64,000 bases of DNA from Cryptomeria japonica (lineage: Eukaryota; Streptophyta; Pinopsida; Cupressales; Cupressaceae). Where the stretch lies: contig NC_081405.1 in the NCBI RefSeq assembly GCF_030272615.1, forward strand, positions 316,439,541-316,503,540, read 5' to 3'. The notes beneath the pieces are model-generated. The model saw only the letters and a program-made list of their open reading frames with translations, did not search any database and was not told the DNA's origin. Below are positions 33,600 to 44,540 of the stretch, in pieces; within the stretch, counting starts at the first letter, position 1; each line of letters starts with the position of its first letter. Made by a program: the position numbers and the translations under genes.

Positions 33600-34890
33600 G
33601 CATTCTATCAAAATATCCAAAATTCAAATAGTATCGATGAGACCTAGCGATGTCTCATCGATATAAAAAGGGTATCGAAGGAAAGGTAACACTGATGAAC
33701 TCTAAAAGGTACTCATTGAAAGAAATGATTCCACCGAAAAAGGATATCAAAGAAAGCAGAGACGATTTTCATCGATGGGAAAAGGCTTCCGAGGAAATAA
33801 TACCATTGGCACAACATGAAGGAAACTTATCGAAAGAAGCATTCTTATCAAAAGAATGATATCGATCAAATAGAAGGAAGCTACATCAATAAAAGATATC
33901 GATAAGGATATGAGTTTCGAGGAATCTAAAAGGCATGTTACTGATATGTGTGTTTTTACCAATGCAACTTTATCGAGGAAGATTACTAATGAGCTCATCG
34001 ATGAAAGATGATAGTGAAAGCAAATCATCAAAAGAAAGATGGCCTCGATGAAACAATAGACCCATTCATCAAAGGAGTGTAGTGATGTCGATAGAAAAAG
34101 TTTTTCACTAGAAGGATAAACGAAGTTACTGAAGCCCAAGGTTTCTTCGACATAAAACCTGATGGACATCAGATATATATCAATGAGGAAATAGGTTTTG
34201 AAGAGGCTAAACGGCATGTCTCTGATATGCGTTGTTTCACCTATATAACTTTATTGGTGGAAGACGACAAGAGAGGATAAAGAAAGGCTTCGGTGAGACA
34301 ATGGATCCATTCATCGATGGGGCATAGTGATATCGATGGAAGAGGTATTTTGGTGAAAAAATAAAGGAGGTCACCGAAGCCCAAGGTTTCTTCAACATAA
34401 AAACCCGATGGATATCAGATAGGTATCGGTGAGGAGACATCTATAGTGACCGAATACAACATTTCGATGAAGGGAGAAAATACCTAGTCGAAGTAATGTT
34501 CGAAACAAAAGTGTTAGTTGACGGTTATATGTTGAAAATCCATGACGCTTGGTGATAATGTATACTCTCATATAAAGGAGGGAGCTTTTGTAATATGGAG
34601 GGAATTTAGAGAAAGGAGTAGATTATAGCCTCAGGCTTACCACTGTACTATTTTGGTGAATATATATAATATAATAAGTTATTTTTCCTTTGCATATGTG
34701 TTGTGGATTACTGCATTTTTCTGCAGGCAGTTGCTTGTGATATTATCTAAAGGAGATAAGGTCACTTGTGTTCTTCTAGTGAAACTCTGTGTTTCATATT
34801 ATAGATTTGAATAAAAGATTTACTTGCGAATTGTAATTGTTCCTCATATTTCTTCCTTGGATGGTCTCTCAAGGTTAGAGTTAAATTCAT
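33600..34890 (+). mobile_element. LTR-like repeat with promoter and poly(A) signals
   Basis: This stretch is unusually rich in TCGAT/TCGAAG words relative to its AT-rich, CpG-poor surroundings. It ends in a promoter-like arrangement: TATAAAG at 34571-34577, then about 240 bp of transcribed-like sequence with AATAAA at 34810-34815. That layout resembles U3-R-U5 of a plant LTR. I could not fix TG...CA ends or a TSD, so the boundaries are approximate, and a different promoter-bearing repeat is possible. No coding frame belongs to it. Confidence 0.4.
33919..34430 (+). repeat. Imperfect tandem duplication, period about 245-281 bp
   Basis: Two units share 'ggcatgt...ctgatatg' (33932 and 34213), 'agacccattcatc'/'ggatccattcatc' and 'gaagcccaaggtttctt' (34131 and 34376). 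The period differs between markers (281 and 245 bp) because of an indel of about 36 bp. Confidence 0.7.
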
Positions 34891-37011
34891 TCAAGCAATT
34901 TACAATAAAGACATCGAAGTAGAGCTCATAAGAAATAGTAATTGATAGACTCATCAAGAGGGGGTGGGTTTAAAAATTGCCTCATAAGTTTACACAATAA
35001 GTCCTAAAGAAATATAAAGACTCTATAGCCCAAACAACAATAAAAGGCACTGGTCATCTATAAAACACAACCCATCAATTCATACTTTCACATAAAGAAT
35101 AATAGGAGTAGTTGAGTAGGAATTCTAGGGTAAATTAGCAATAGTGTATATATAAATTTCAAGCACCAAGATCGAATAGCTTCTACAACAACAACCTTGA
35201 ACTCATCTGCTATATCTCCATTCTAGGAACTGATGCCATTCTGAGATAGGGGGAAGTCAGATCAAGACACTAAATTTGCTATTAAAAGCATTAGTTGAAG
35301 GAACAACTAGTGAGTAGGTATACCCACCTAGGTCCTGCATAGCCTAAAGTGAGAGAGTTAGTAACCAAATAGGTTCACTCTATAAGTTGGCCAAGTCAAT
35401 TGGAGGGTTTGATCATAGGAGTTGGAATTTCCTTAGAACCTATCCATTCTGTTGATTTGAGACCCAATAGAACCCTAACATAACTTCTTAAAACTGGCTA
35501 TAAATGGTTCTTTTCATTTGAAACATAATGCAAACCCTAAAATCACATGAAAGCTTATACTTTTAGCTTTCTATTTCCCTCCAAGCTATGCATGAAATTG
35601 ATTTTCTTGATAATCATGTGGAAGGAGGCCTTTAGAAAACTTTTGTAAATAAATAAAGAATTTTATTTGTCTTTACATCTTTTGAATTAAAATGCCTTTT
35701 CAAGTGAATTATTTTCCCTCCAAACCTTTCATTGTGAAATCTCATCCTTTTAAATAAGCTCAACCTTATAGACACTTTCAAGGTATTTAATAAATCCTTT
35801 CTCTAAACTTTCCTAATTCATGATAAGACATGAGGTATATAATAATTCTATTTTTTATCTCTTGAAGTCAAAAAATTGGTAACAAAGTCACGCCTTCAAA
35901 CCTTAATTTTTAGATAGTTAAATGTCCATTTTACATTTCTAAAAAAATTGGAGGTCTTATGATATTCCATGTGATGGCTACATGTTGACAAAGTTACCCC
36001 TCACAACTACTGGTCCCTCTCCCTGATAGGGTATTTGCATGAAAACCCAAGTCCAGCTATGTCAAACCTGAGTTTGACTCCTTCAAACTCAAGTTAATCA
36101 TTGGTCACATGTAGAACATGCATTTGAAGACTTTAATGACCTTCCCTCCAAAGTATTTTCTTTTGGAAAAAACTTTTTCTTTCATGAAGTCACATGAATG
36201 TGCTTCTTTTCTAAAGTTTTTACAATATAATCTTAAGAATATAGCCCTTCTTTTCATTTATAAGGTACATTTGAAACCTTTTGGAGCCTTTTAATGAGAT
36301 TTCCAAAACAACAAGGACTTAGGACCTTAGAAAAGACTGGAATAAGCTTCAGGATATTAAAATTTAGACTCAAAGCATGAAGATGCTAACAAAAAAAAAA
36401 CCCCTATTAAATGCAATTGACATATAAATGAAAATTGGATAACAAAAATAAATAGTGATATAACTTTAGGTATTATAATAATATCATATGTGAAAAAAAC
36501 CAATAATAAAATCAAACCAAATGATATATAGGATTTGGTCATATATGTATATGTAGATATATATATATATATACATAATATGTATATGTATATGATGCTC
36601 TGGGAAAAGAAGGATAGTTAGAAAAACCTATTTGATTGCTACACACACAAAGAGAAGCACAAGAAACAAATGTTAGTAATTAGGGTTAGCAAATCAAAGA
36701 TTAAACACTATCCTAATCAAGAATATCAAGAAAGACACTACACAACAAATAAAAAGCTTAATGAATCTAAGAAAAGTTGAACTCTATGGTCTAACTACCA
36801 AAGATGGCAATAAACTGTCCAACCAAAGCAGGGGAGACAAAACCAACTATCTCTACTTAGGGAGGAGCTCTAGACCCCAAATCTGAAAAAAGAAATAGAG
36901 CTAAAGTAAGTTAATTGGATAACAACAAGAATGTAAAGTGCACCCCTGATTTGCTAACCAAAATGCTCAAAATTAAATGAAAATCTTTAATGAATACACA
37001 AAACTATATAC
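34891..37011. other. Intergenic DNA with a TA-rich microsatellite
   Basis: No gene seen. An interrupted (TA)n/(TATG)n tract lies at about 36540-36592. The remainder is AT-rich and without recognisable structure. Confidence 0.5.
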
Positions 37012-37482
37012 ATATGCAGGCACACCATGGTTGAGATGGTCCAACTCCCTAGTCTCACTCTACGACTAAGCTCGTGCCATATCTAAATCAAAGACATCTC
37101 AAATACATCGTTGGTGGAAAGCTGCAAAATGCCATTTTCATACATAAGCAAGACATACACAATTGGGCACAATCACCAGTAGAACAAAGTGTGTTTGAGA
37201 TCATTGTCCTAATTGTGGTGTGGTCACGAAGAGGTTGAGAAATTTACGGTGATCTCTTCATGACCACACCACAATTAGGACAATGATCTCAAACACACTT
37301 TTTATCGTTCTCTTGGTGATTGTGCCCAATTGTGTATGTCTTGCTTATGTATGAAAATGGCATTTTGTAGCTTTCCACCAATGATGTATTTGAGATGTCT
37401 TTGATTTAGATATGGAATGAGCTTAGTCGTAGAGTGAGACTAGGGAGTTGGACCATCTCAACCATGGTACACCTGGTCATAT
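37012..37482. repeat. Long near-perfect inverted repeat (fold-back)
   Basis: The left arm 37012-37233 is the reverse complement of 37254-37482 with roughly a dozen differences (about 95% by eye) and a 20-base loop. Arm ends read CAGGCACACCATGG and CCATGGTACACCTG. The two arms would form one long duplex if transcribed. No coding frame is present. It could be a fold-back or MITE-type transposon or an siRNA-producing inverted duplication. No clear TSD was found. Confidence 0.85.
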
Positions 37483-38416
37483 TAGCTTGAAACCATGCAC
37501 CTCATATTAGCCTCAAACCTATGCCCCTACTGGTAGGTGGTGGGGATAGAATATCATTCGCTGTACATATCAATGACTGGATAATAATTATTAATTTTTG
37601 ATAAAAATTATCATCATTGAAATTACGACAAATACCAAGCTTTCAATCGATAATGTAATCGGTGGACATACAACATTCTTGTCGGTGAAATGTTCTAGAG
37701 TCATCGCACTTCTAACTCAAACCACACAAACATCCGATGAGGATGCTGTATGTGTGATGAAACTTCATAGTCAAATGGTCGTCGATGTCTCCGAATGGAC
37801 CAACGACACAAGTGTCGGATAAACAGCATCACTGTCAGTGCGAAGTTCCAAATCATCGTCGGCTTTGTGATGAAATCTACTGGTTCCTACGACTTCTTTG
37901 ACTATCGGTAGAGTCCATTGGATTGTCATATTTCTGATGGGCATGCCATCATCAACCAATCTGACGCTGAGTTTTTGACAGTTGATTTTGTCGGCACTCC
38001 AACGAAAGTTAGTCGCAAATCTGACAAACGATCATTGGAAATCAGCTCTGAATGAAATAGTGTAGTTTCCAAGCTATTATTCATTTTGTTCAAAGTAAAA
38101 ACAATATGATCAGAACTTGAAAACATACTAATTAGTAAAATTTTCTTTAGAATCATCATTATTGATCTTAGAGTTTACACCTACAAGTTGATTAAGGAGG
38201 GAAAAAAATGTACTAGTATGTTGAACAATATTGTCTCACTGCTTTATCTTCAATCAAAGAGTTTTTGTTTTACAAAAATTTTAGCACTTGAATCCAATGA
38301 ACCAAATAAAGAATTAATCACATCCCATATTTCCTTTTATGACATTTCTAGATCAATGTGATGCAAATATGCATTAGATAAGCCAAGAACAATCAATTTT
38401 TTATATTTATGATCTT
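37483..38416. other. Intergenic DNA with a CpG-richer segment
   Basis: A short direct repeat ('catattagcttgaaacc'/'catattagcctcaaacc') sits at about 37478-37530. The segment 37600-38050 carries many CG dinucleotides (words such as gtcggtg, cgtcgatg, cgacg) in contrast to its neighbours. No gene recognised. Confidence 0.5.
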
Positions 38417-38433
38417 TAGCCATATATTTTGTT
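38417..38433. repeat. Target-site duplication of ORF1-only LINE element, left copy
   Basis: TAGCCATATATTTTGTT matches TAGCCATCTATTTTGTT at 46982-46998 with one difference over 17 bp. Confidence 0.85.
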
Positions 38434-38475
38434 TTTGATTAAGGCAAAAACAGGTTTTGAAGGGACCCGAAATCC
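38434..38475 (-). other. Conserved LINE-type 3' tail
   Basis: The minus strand reads GGATTTCGGGTCCCTTCAAA, then ACC, a T-rich stretch and CCTTAATCAAA at the end, matching the tail of the LINE at 50667-50707. Related boxes of the form GGGTTTTGAAAAGGCTCCC lie further inside (about 38626, 38687 and 38766 on the top strand). Confidence 0.75.
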
Positions 38476-38876
38476 TTTACACAAGAAGATAAGTTTTGAC
38501 TTAACAAGACATTAAGCCCAAACCAATCACTATAACAAAACAACCCCATAGAAGACAAATACAATGTAACATAGATGGGGCAAAGACAATGAGAGCCAGG
38601 AAAAGAATTCCCAAAACAAAGACATGGGTTTTAGTAGTAGGCTCCCACAACCTAAATTAGAACTAGATAAAAGCTAGAAAAAAATCAGCCAAGGCTCCCC
38701 CAACCAAAAACCATTAGGATTTACACATTGCACTACTCTTGTGGGACCAAAGAGTCATATCCAGTGAGGGTTTTGAAGGTTTAACTTTCTTACCCTTAAC
38801 AATAATCCAACTCTCCTCCACCTAAGCTGCCTTATCATGCCAAGCCAGCAAAGGTCCACCATCCAGCTGAGAAGGA

Positions 38877-38881
38877 GAACC
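38877..38881. repeat. Target-site duplication of copia element, left copy
   Basis: GAACC, identical to 45601-45605. Confidence 0.92.
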
Positions 38882-39950
38882 TGTTGGTATTTTGGTATGG
38901 TTTTGTCATTAATGTCAACACCTACTAAACACTTATCAACTCTGGCACTTTGAAGAATCAACAACAATCACTAGCAAGCAAGTTACTCATGCACAGACAC
39001 TAGTATCTGGTACACTAGAAAGATATAATGATCACTGGCACTTGGATTGATATGGAAAACACTTGGTTATGTTGAACAAATCATGTGGACACTTTGTCTT
39101 GGAGTTTTGTTTATTTGTATATTAGCATTTGCATATTTGCTGTTATGGGCAAATAGGTCCAGGTTACACCAGTAGGTTTATCTTTTCCAATTCAGCATGG
39201 CATGCTATGGAGATGACTTATTATTGTTGTAAATCCATTAAGTTGACATATTGAATCAGTTATTGCATTAGGTATTAATATATTTGTAAATTAATTTTAT
39301 TGTAATATCTTGTAGAGTTGACCTACTAAAATTGGTTTTAGGGTATGGTATAAATGTAAGATCTTACTTGTAAGATTGAATGTGGAATGCGAAAAAGGAT
39401 TGTGTGAAGGTATATGTGAGAATAAGAAGAGCTATACACAAACATCATTTGAAGATTGAAGGAGGGTTTTTGAGAAGACAATCAAAACTACACCGGTATT
39501 GAATCCAACATATGAAGATGCTATTTTGAGTAGTACATTCTTATTGGATTTAACCATCCAACTGTAGTCAGTGTGACTCCCATTTTGTGATTGAGTAGTG
39601 AGCTCTAGGCACTTGGTCTTTCTGCATGTGCAGACCCCATTTGTATACACTTACTATCTGTAGTAGTATCATCTAATTGTGAGTAAGGTTTCCTACCATG
39701 GTTTTTCCCCTTACAGGGTTTCCACATACAAATATTGGTGTTATGTGTTGTGGATGACTTTGTCTTTATGTTTCATGCTTTAAGCCTTACTGGTATTGCA
39801 AGTAACTATTAAAACTGTCCACCACCATATTAGAATGGTTTACTGGTATTAAGCATTATGTTGGTTAAGTTGTTTTTGGTTTGAATTTATTTGACAACTG
39901 ATTCACCCCCCCCCCCCCCCACCCCTCTCAGTTGTCTCTGGGACCTAAGA
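38882..39950 (+). repeat. 5' LTR of copia element
   Basis: A 1069-bp LTR beginning TGTTGGTATT. The end reads CCTAAGA where the 3' LTR has CCTAACA, so the terminal CA is mutated. It has a run of 16-17 C at about 39905-39920. Confidence 0.93.
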
Positions 39951-39952
39951 AT

Positions 39953-39964
39953 TGGTATCAGAGC
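39953..39964 (+). other. Primer binding site of copia element
   Basis: TGGTATCAGAGC, two bases after the 5' LTR. It is complementary to plant initiator-Met tRNA. Confidence 0.93.
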
Positions 39965-40006
39965 TTAGTCCTCTTTTGCAGATGTTTAACAACTTGAGGA
40001 GATCCA

Positions 40007-40990
40007 ATGTCTACTAACTATTTCAGGAAGGATAGTCCTAAACTTGATGGAACCAACTATGGCATATGGAAGGTCAGAATGGAGACACATTTAAATTGCA
40101 TTGAAAAGGACATCTGGGATGGTATAAAGAATGGTTATACTACTCCTACTCAGAGTCAGCCCAATCCACCTAGCTTGACTAAAGATGAGGAAAATGATTG
40201 CAAAGGAAGAGAAGCACTTTTGAGTGCATTATCTGATCAACAAATCATGGGACTATCAGATAGGTCTACTGCTAAAGCTATTTGGGATCATTTGGAAACA
40301 CTGAATGAAGGAGATTCCACAGTCAAAATTGCAAAACTTGAAAGCTTTTGGGTTAGGTATGAATATTTGAAAATGGAAGAAGATGAAAGGAATTTTGCTT
40401 TTATGGAAAGAGTAAATGAGATTGTTTTGGGTATTAAATGTTGTGGAGGAACCTTAAGTGACGATGAAATTGTTTCAAATTTTTTAAGATGATTGCTACC
40501 GGCATATAAAATGAAAGTCACTGCTATAAACGAGTTAAGAACAATGCCTAATACATCAATAACTAGAGATACATTGATTGGAAAACTTTCATCTTTTGAA
40601 ATTGAAGAATTTGGTCATGTTGCTACTATAAAGACAAATTTAGCCTTTAAAACATCAACATCATCTGCACCATCATTTGATAAATCAGATTGGAAAGCCT
40701 TTTATGCAAGAGAACTTGAAGAAATCAGGAAAGAAAATGAAGAACTTGAAGAACTTGACGCACTATGTGCAAGGAAAATGCCTAAAGGTCCAGTTGGAAG
40801 TAAGTATGAAGGTAAAACACCCTTTAAATTTTTTAACTGCAATAAGATTGGTCATATGGCTTCAAGATGCCTTGATAGACATGTTAGACTAAGAGAAGAA
40901 GCTAGAAGAACATACAAGCCTAACCTTGAATATTAGAGATACATATTTAAGAAGAATAAAGATAAATCTTGTTACATTGTTGATGAAGGA
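40007..40990 (+). pseudogene. copia Gag remnant
   Basis: It starts 'MSTNYFRKDSPKLDGTNYGIW' at 40007, the typical UBN2-type copia Gag opening. An in-frame TGA at 40490-40492 splits it, and the frame continues to a stop near 40936. The single zinc knuckle at about 40836 reads FNC-X4-H-X4-C, with Phe where the first Cys is expected. Gag would coat element RNA in the cytoplasm. It is inactive because of the stops and the lost Cys. Confidence 0.88.
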
Positions 40991-41386
40991 GTGACTGATG
41001 ATTCTGATGAGGACCCAATAGACAATGGATGGGTTTTTGTTGCTATAACAGAAGATCAACCAACACCTATTGCTCAACCGGTAGAACAGGCATTGGTAGC
41101 TAAAGTTGAAGTAAAGGATGAATGGATCATTGATTCAGGATGCTCACATCATATGACAGGAGACAAAGGTAAATTCTTGAACTTTCAAGAATACAATGGA
41201 GGCTTAGTGAGATTTGGAGATGACAAAGCTTGTTTGATCAAAGGTAAGGGTACAATATCTCTTGATGGTAAGCATAATACTGACAATGTTTACTATGTTG
41301 AAGGATTAAAGCATAATCTTTTGAGTGTTGGTCAATTAGTTGAGAAAGGATTTTAGTTACAATTCAAAAATGGAAAATGAAAAATC
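40991..41386 (+). pseudogene. copia aspartic protease remnant
   Basis: The active-site block 'WIIDSGCSHHMTG' lies at about 41123-41161 and 'VYYVEGLKHNLLSVGQL' at about 41290, both standard for copia protease. A stop falls at 41354-41356, just before the integrase. The protease would release the mature proteins from the polyprotein. Confidence 0.88.
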
Positions 41387-42340
41387 ATGAATAGAACTGG
41401 TTTGGAAATTGCAACCGGTAATCAGACTAGAAGTAATATCTTTCTTTTGAATAACAGTGAAAAGACATGCATAATTGCCCATATTGATGAAAGTTGGCTA
41501 TGGCATAAGAGACTTTGTCATGTAAACTTTGATTGCATGGTGAAAGTTAGCACTATTAAGGCAGTTAGAGATTTACCTAAAATTGTCAAACCTCACAATA
41601 CAGTATGTAAGGAATGTCAATTTGGAAAACAAGTTAGAGCTAGTTTCCAAAGTATTCCAGAAAAATCCAATAATGCTCTTGATTTAATTAATACCGATTT
41701 ATGTGGTCTAGCTAGAACTAAAAGCTTACAAGGTGATAGATATTTCATGTTAATCATTGACGACTATTCTAGAATGTGTTGGGTTCCCTTTCTCAGAGAA
41801 AATCAGAAGCACTTGGAAAGTTCAAACTATTCAAAGCAATGGTAGAAAATGAAACCGGTAAGAAAATCAAATGTCTAAGATCAGATCAAGGAGGAGAATT
41901 TACATCTAAGGAGTTTAGTACATTTTGTGAAGTGAATGGAATCAAAAGACAACTATCAGCACCTCTGACACCATAGTAGAATGGAGTTGTTGAAAGGAAA
42001 AACAAAACTATCTTGGATGCAGCAAGAAGTATGTTATCAGAAGAAAACCTACCACATGTATATTGGAGAGAGGCGGTCAGTACAGCGGTCTATACATTCA
42101 ACAAAGTTCACATCAAAGGTGAAACCGTTAAGACCCCTCATGAACTATGGTTTGATATTAATCCTACTCTTAAATATTTCAAAATTTTTGGAAGTAAATG
42201 TTATATCAGAAAAGAGGAGTATATTAGAAAATTTGATCCTAGAAGTGATGAAGGAATATTTCTTGGTTATTCATCTAAGAGCAAGGCATATAGATGTTTT
42301 AACAAATGATTGCAGAAAATTGTTGAAAGTACAAATGTAA
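41387..42340 (+). pseudogene. copia integrase remnant
   Basis: The zinc-binding HHCC part is 'WHKRLCHVNF' and 'CKECQFGK' (41500-41630). The catalytic core shows the first Asp in 'NTDLCG', the second in 'RSDQGGEF' (about 41878) and the Glu in 'NGVVERKNK' (about 41981). A frameshift lies near 41800 and a stop at 41974-41976 directly before the Glu block. 'IFGSKCYI' and 'GIFLGYSSKSKAYR' (about 42250) mark the C-terminal part. It would insert the DNA copy and is now broken. Confidence 0.9.
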
Positions 42341-42456
42341 AAATTGATGAACAATTCAGAGGAACTTCAAGGTATATAGACTCTGAACCAGCAACAAAAA
42401 TCTTGACAAACGAACCTACTCTCAATCCACTGGTATAGAATGAAGATCCAGTTACC

Positions 42457-44129
42457 TTGGTATCATCTGAGAATTTCACAGTAACTAAGGAACAACAACA
42501 AACAAAGACACCCCGGTATGTAAGACTGAATCATTCTGAAGATCAGATAATTGGAAACAAGTTTAAAGGAGTTATGACAAGAGGAAGATTGGCAAATGAA
42601 GAGGTATGTCTTATTTCTCAAATTGAACCATCATCAGTTAATGAGGCATGTGAAGATAAATTTTGGATTAAAGCTATGGAAGAAGAATTAGAACAAATTG
42701 AGAAGAATAACACTTGGACATTAGTTCCCCAGCCTAAAGATAAAAATGTAATTGGAACCAAATGGGTATTCAGAAACAAACTTAATGAAGATGGTAATGT
42801 TATAAGAAATAAAGCAAAACTAGTGTATAAGGGATATTCTCAGAAAGAAGGAATTGATTACAATGAAACCTTTGCACCGGTAGCTAGAATTGAGGCAGTC
42901 ATATTAAATTTGTCTTTTGCAGCACATAAGAACTACAAAGTATATCAAATGGATATTAAATGTGCATTTTTGAATGGAGATTTTGAGGAAGAAGTTTACA
43001 TTGAATAACCTGATGGATTTTCTTTGATAGATAACAAAGATATGGTTTGCAGGTTAAGAAAAACTTTGTATGGATTGAAGCAAGCTCCAAGAGCTTGGTA
43101 TGCAAGATTGGATAAGTATCTTTTGAAGATTGGTTTTTATAAAGGTAATGTAGACAACAATTTATATTATAAAGTGACTAATGATGACATCTTGGTTATA
43201 GAAGTATTTGTTGATGATTTAATCTTTGGAGGAGAAGATGGATTATGTAAAGAATTTTCTATTAAAATGCAGCAAGAATTTGAAATGTCTATGATTGGAG
43301 AAATAAAATTCTGTTTAGGATTGCAGATTTCACAAACTGATAAAGGTATATTCTTGAGTCAATCCAAGTACTTAAAAGAGTTACTAAAGAAATTTGGGAT
43401 GAATAACTCTAGACCGGTAAGCACACCTATGAATACAAATGACAAACTATCACTAAGGGATGAATTTACACGTGTTAATCCAACTAGATACAAATCTATG
43501 ATAGGAGGTTTACTGTATTTGACACAAACCATACCTGATATTATGAATGCAGTATGTATTGTTTCAAGATTTCAGAGTAATGCTAGAGAAAATCATGAAT
43601 CAGCAATAAAAAGGATTTTCTGGTACTTACACGGCACTATAAATCTTGGATTATGGTATCCTAGAGATGAAAACTTTGAATTATGTGTATACACGGATGC
43701 AAATTGGGCAGGAGATGTGGATGATAGAAAAAGCACCACCGGTGGAGCATTCTTTTTTTGGCAACATACTAGTTTCTTGGTTGAGTAAGAAACAAAGTTG
43801 TACATCTTTATCAACAATAGAATCTAAATATGTTGCAGCAGCAACTAACTGTACACATGTACTATGGCTTAAGAAAATGCTGAAAGACATAAAGGTAAAA
43901 TGCAAGGAACCTATTACTATCTATTGTGATAGCACTTATAGCAATTGATATATATAAGAATCCGGTATTACATTCTAAAACCAAACATGTTTCTATCAAA
44001 CTGAATTTTCTAAGGGAAAATGTTGAAGCAAAGGAAATAAAACTCGAACATGTGAATACAAAAGAGCAGATTGCAAATATCTTTACTAAACCTTTGCGTA
44101 AGGAGACTTTTGAATATCTTAGAGATTAG
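42457..44129 (+). pseudogene. copia reverse transcriptase and RNase H remnant
   Basis: RT opens with '[21 protein letters not shown]' wording (about 42709). '[21 protein letters not shown]' (first catalytic Asp) is followed by a stop at 43006-43008, then 'LYGLKQAPRAWY' and 'FVDDLIFGG' at about 43207. RNase H shows 'YTDANWAGDVDDRKST' (about 43690), a frameshift near 43780, 'SLSTIESKYVAA' and, after another break near 43945, 'KHVSIKLNFLRENV' and 'IANIFTKPL'. It ends at about 44127. All expected copia blocks are present in the expected order. Confidence 0.92.
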
Positions 44130-44229
44130 CTTGGGGTCATACCCCCACCAGTAGAGACTTAGAAAGTTGGTGATTGTCATCAACAAGTAGAATTAACAAA
44201 GAAATCTTTTACTCCAGCTTTAATGGGAA

Positions 44230-44385
44230 GCTACTTCTCAGGGGGAGTAGTTGGTATACTAAATTGATTGGTATTTTGTATATGAACTTGGCTTGGTAAT
44301 AACTTTGGCATTTGATGTCAAAGGGGGAGAGATTGGTATGGAAAAACACAAGGAAAACACATGTTGCTCCCAGGGGGAGAGATTG
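44230..44385 (+). repeat. Array of PPT-like purine motifs
   Basis: Three purine runs resembling the true PPT precede it: CAGGGGGAG at about 44237, CAAAGGGGGAGAG at about 44319 and CAGGGGGAGAG at about 44371. The second and third are each followed by ATTGGT or ATTGTT, echoing the start of the LTR. They may be relics of earlier LTR junctions or additional priming sites. Confidence 0.6.
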
Positions 44386-44528
44386 TTATTTGGGAGAGAT
44401 TATTACTCTCTGTATCTGTATTTTGATTTCTGGTTATGATCTCTTTTAAGAGATTGTTGGTTTTTGGTACTTGGCATTTCTGTTTTGGCACTTCGATGGT
44501 TTTTCCATCTTGTGTTGCCATCAATGCC

Positions 44529-44540
44529 AAAGGGGGACAT
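44529..44540 (+). other. Polypurine tract of copia element
   Basis: AAAGGGGGACAT directly precedes the 3' LTR start TGTTGG. Confidence 0.9.

Noticed and set aside
33747-34217. A 156-residue minus-strand frame in the TCGAT-rich repeat
   Set aside because: It has no similarity to a known protein, is hydrophobic chance text, and lies over an obvious tandem repeat with promoter-like signals on the other strand.
37012-37482. A miRNA precursor
   Set aside because: The arms are far longer and more perfect than a typical plant miRNA hairpin. It is better described as an inverted repeat or fold-back with siRNA potential.
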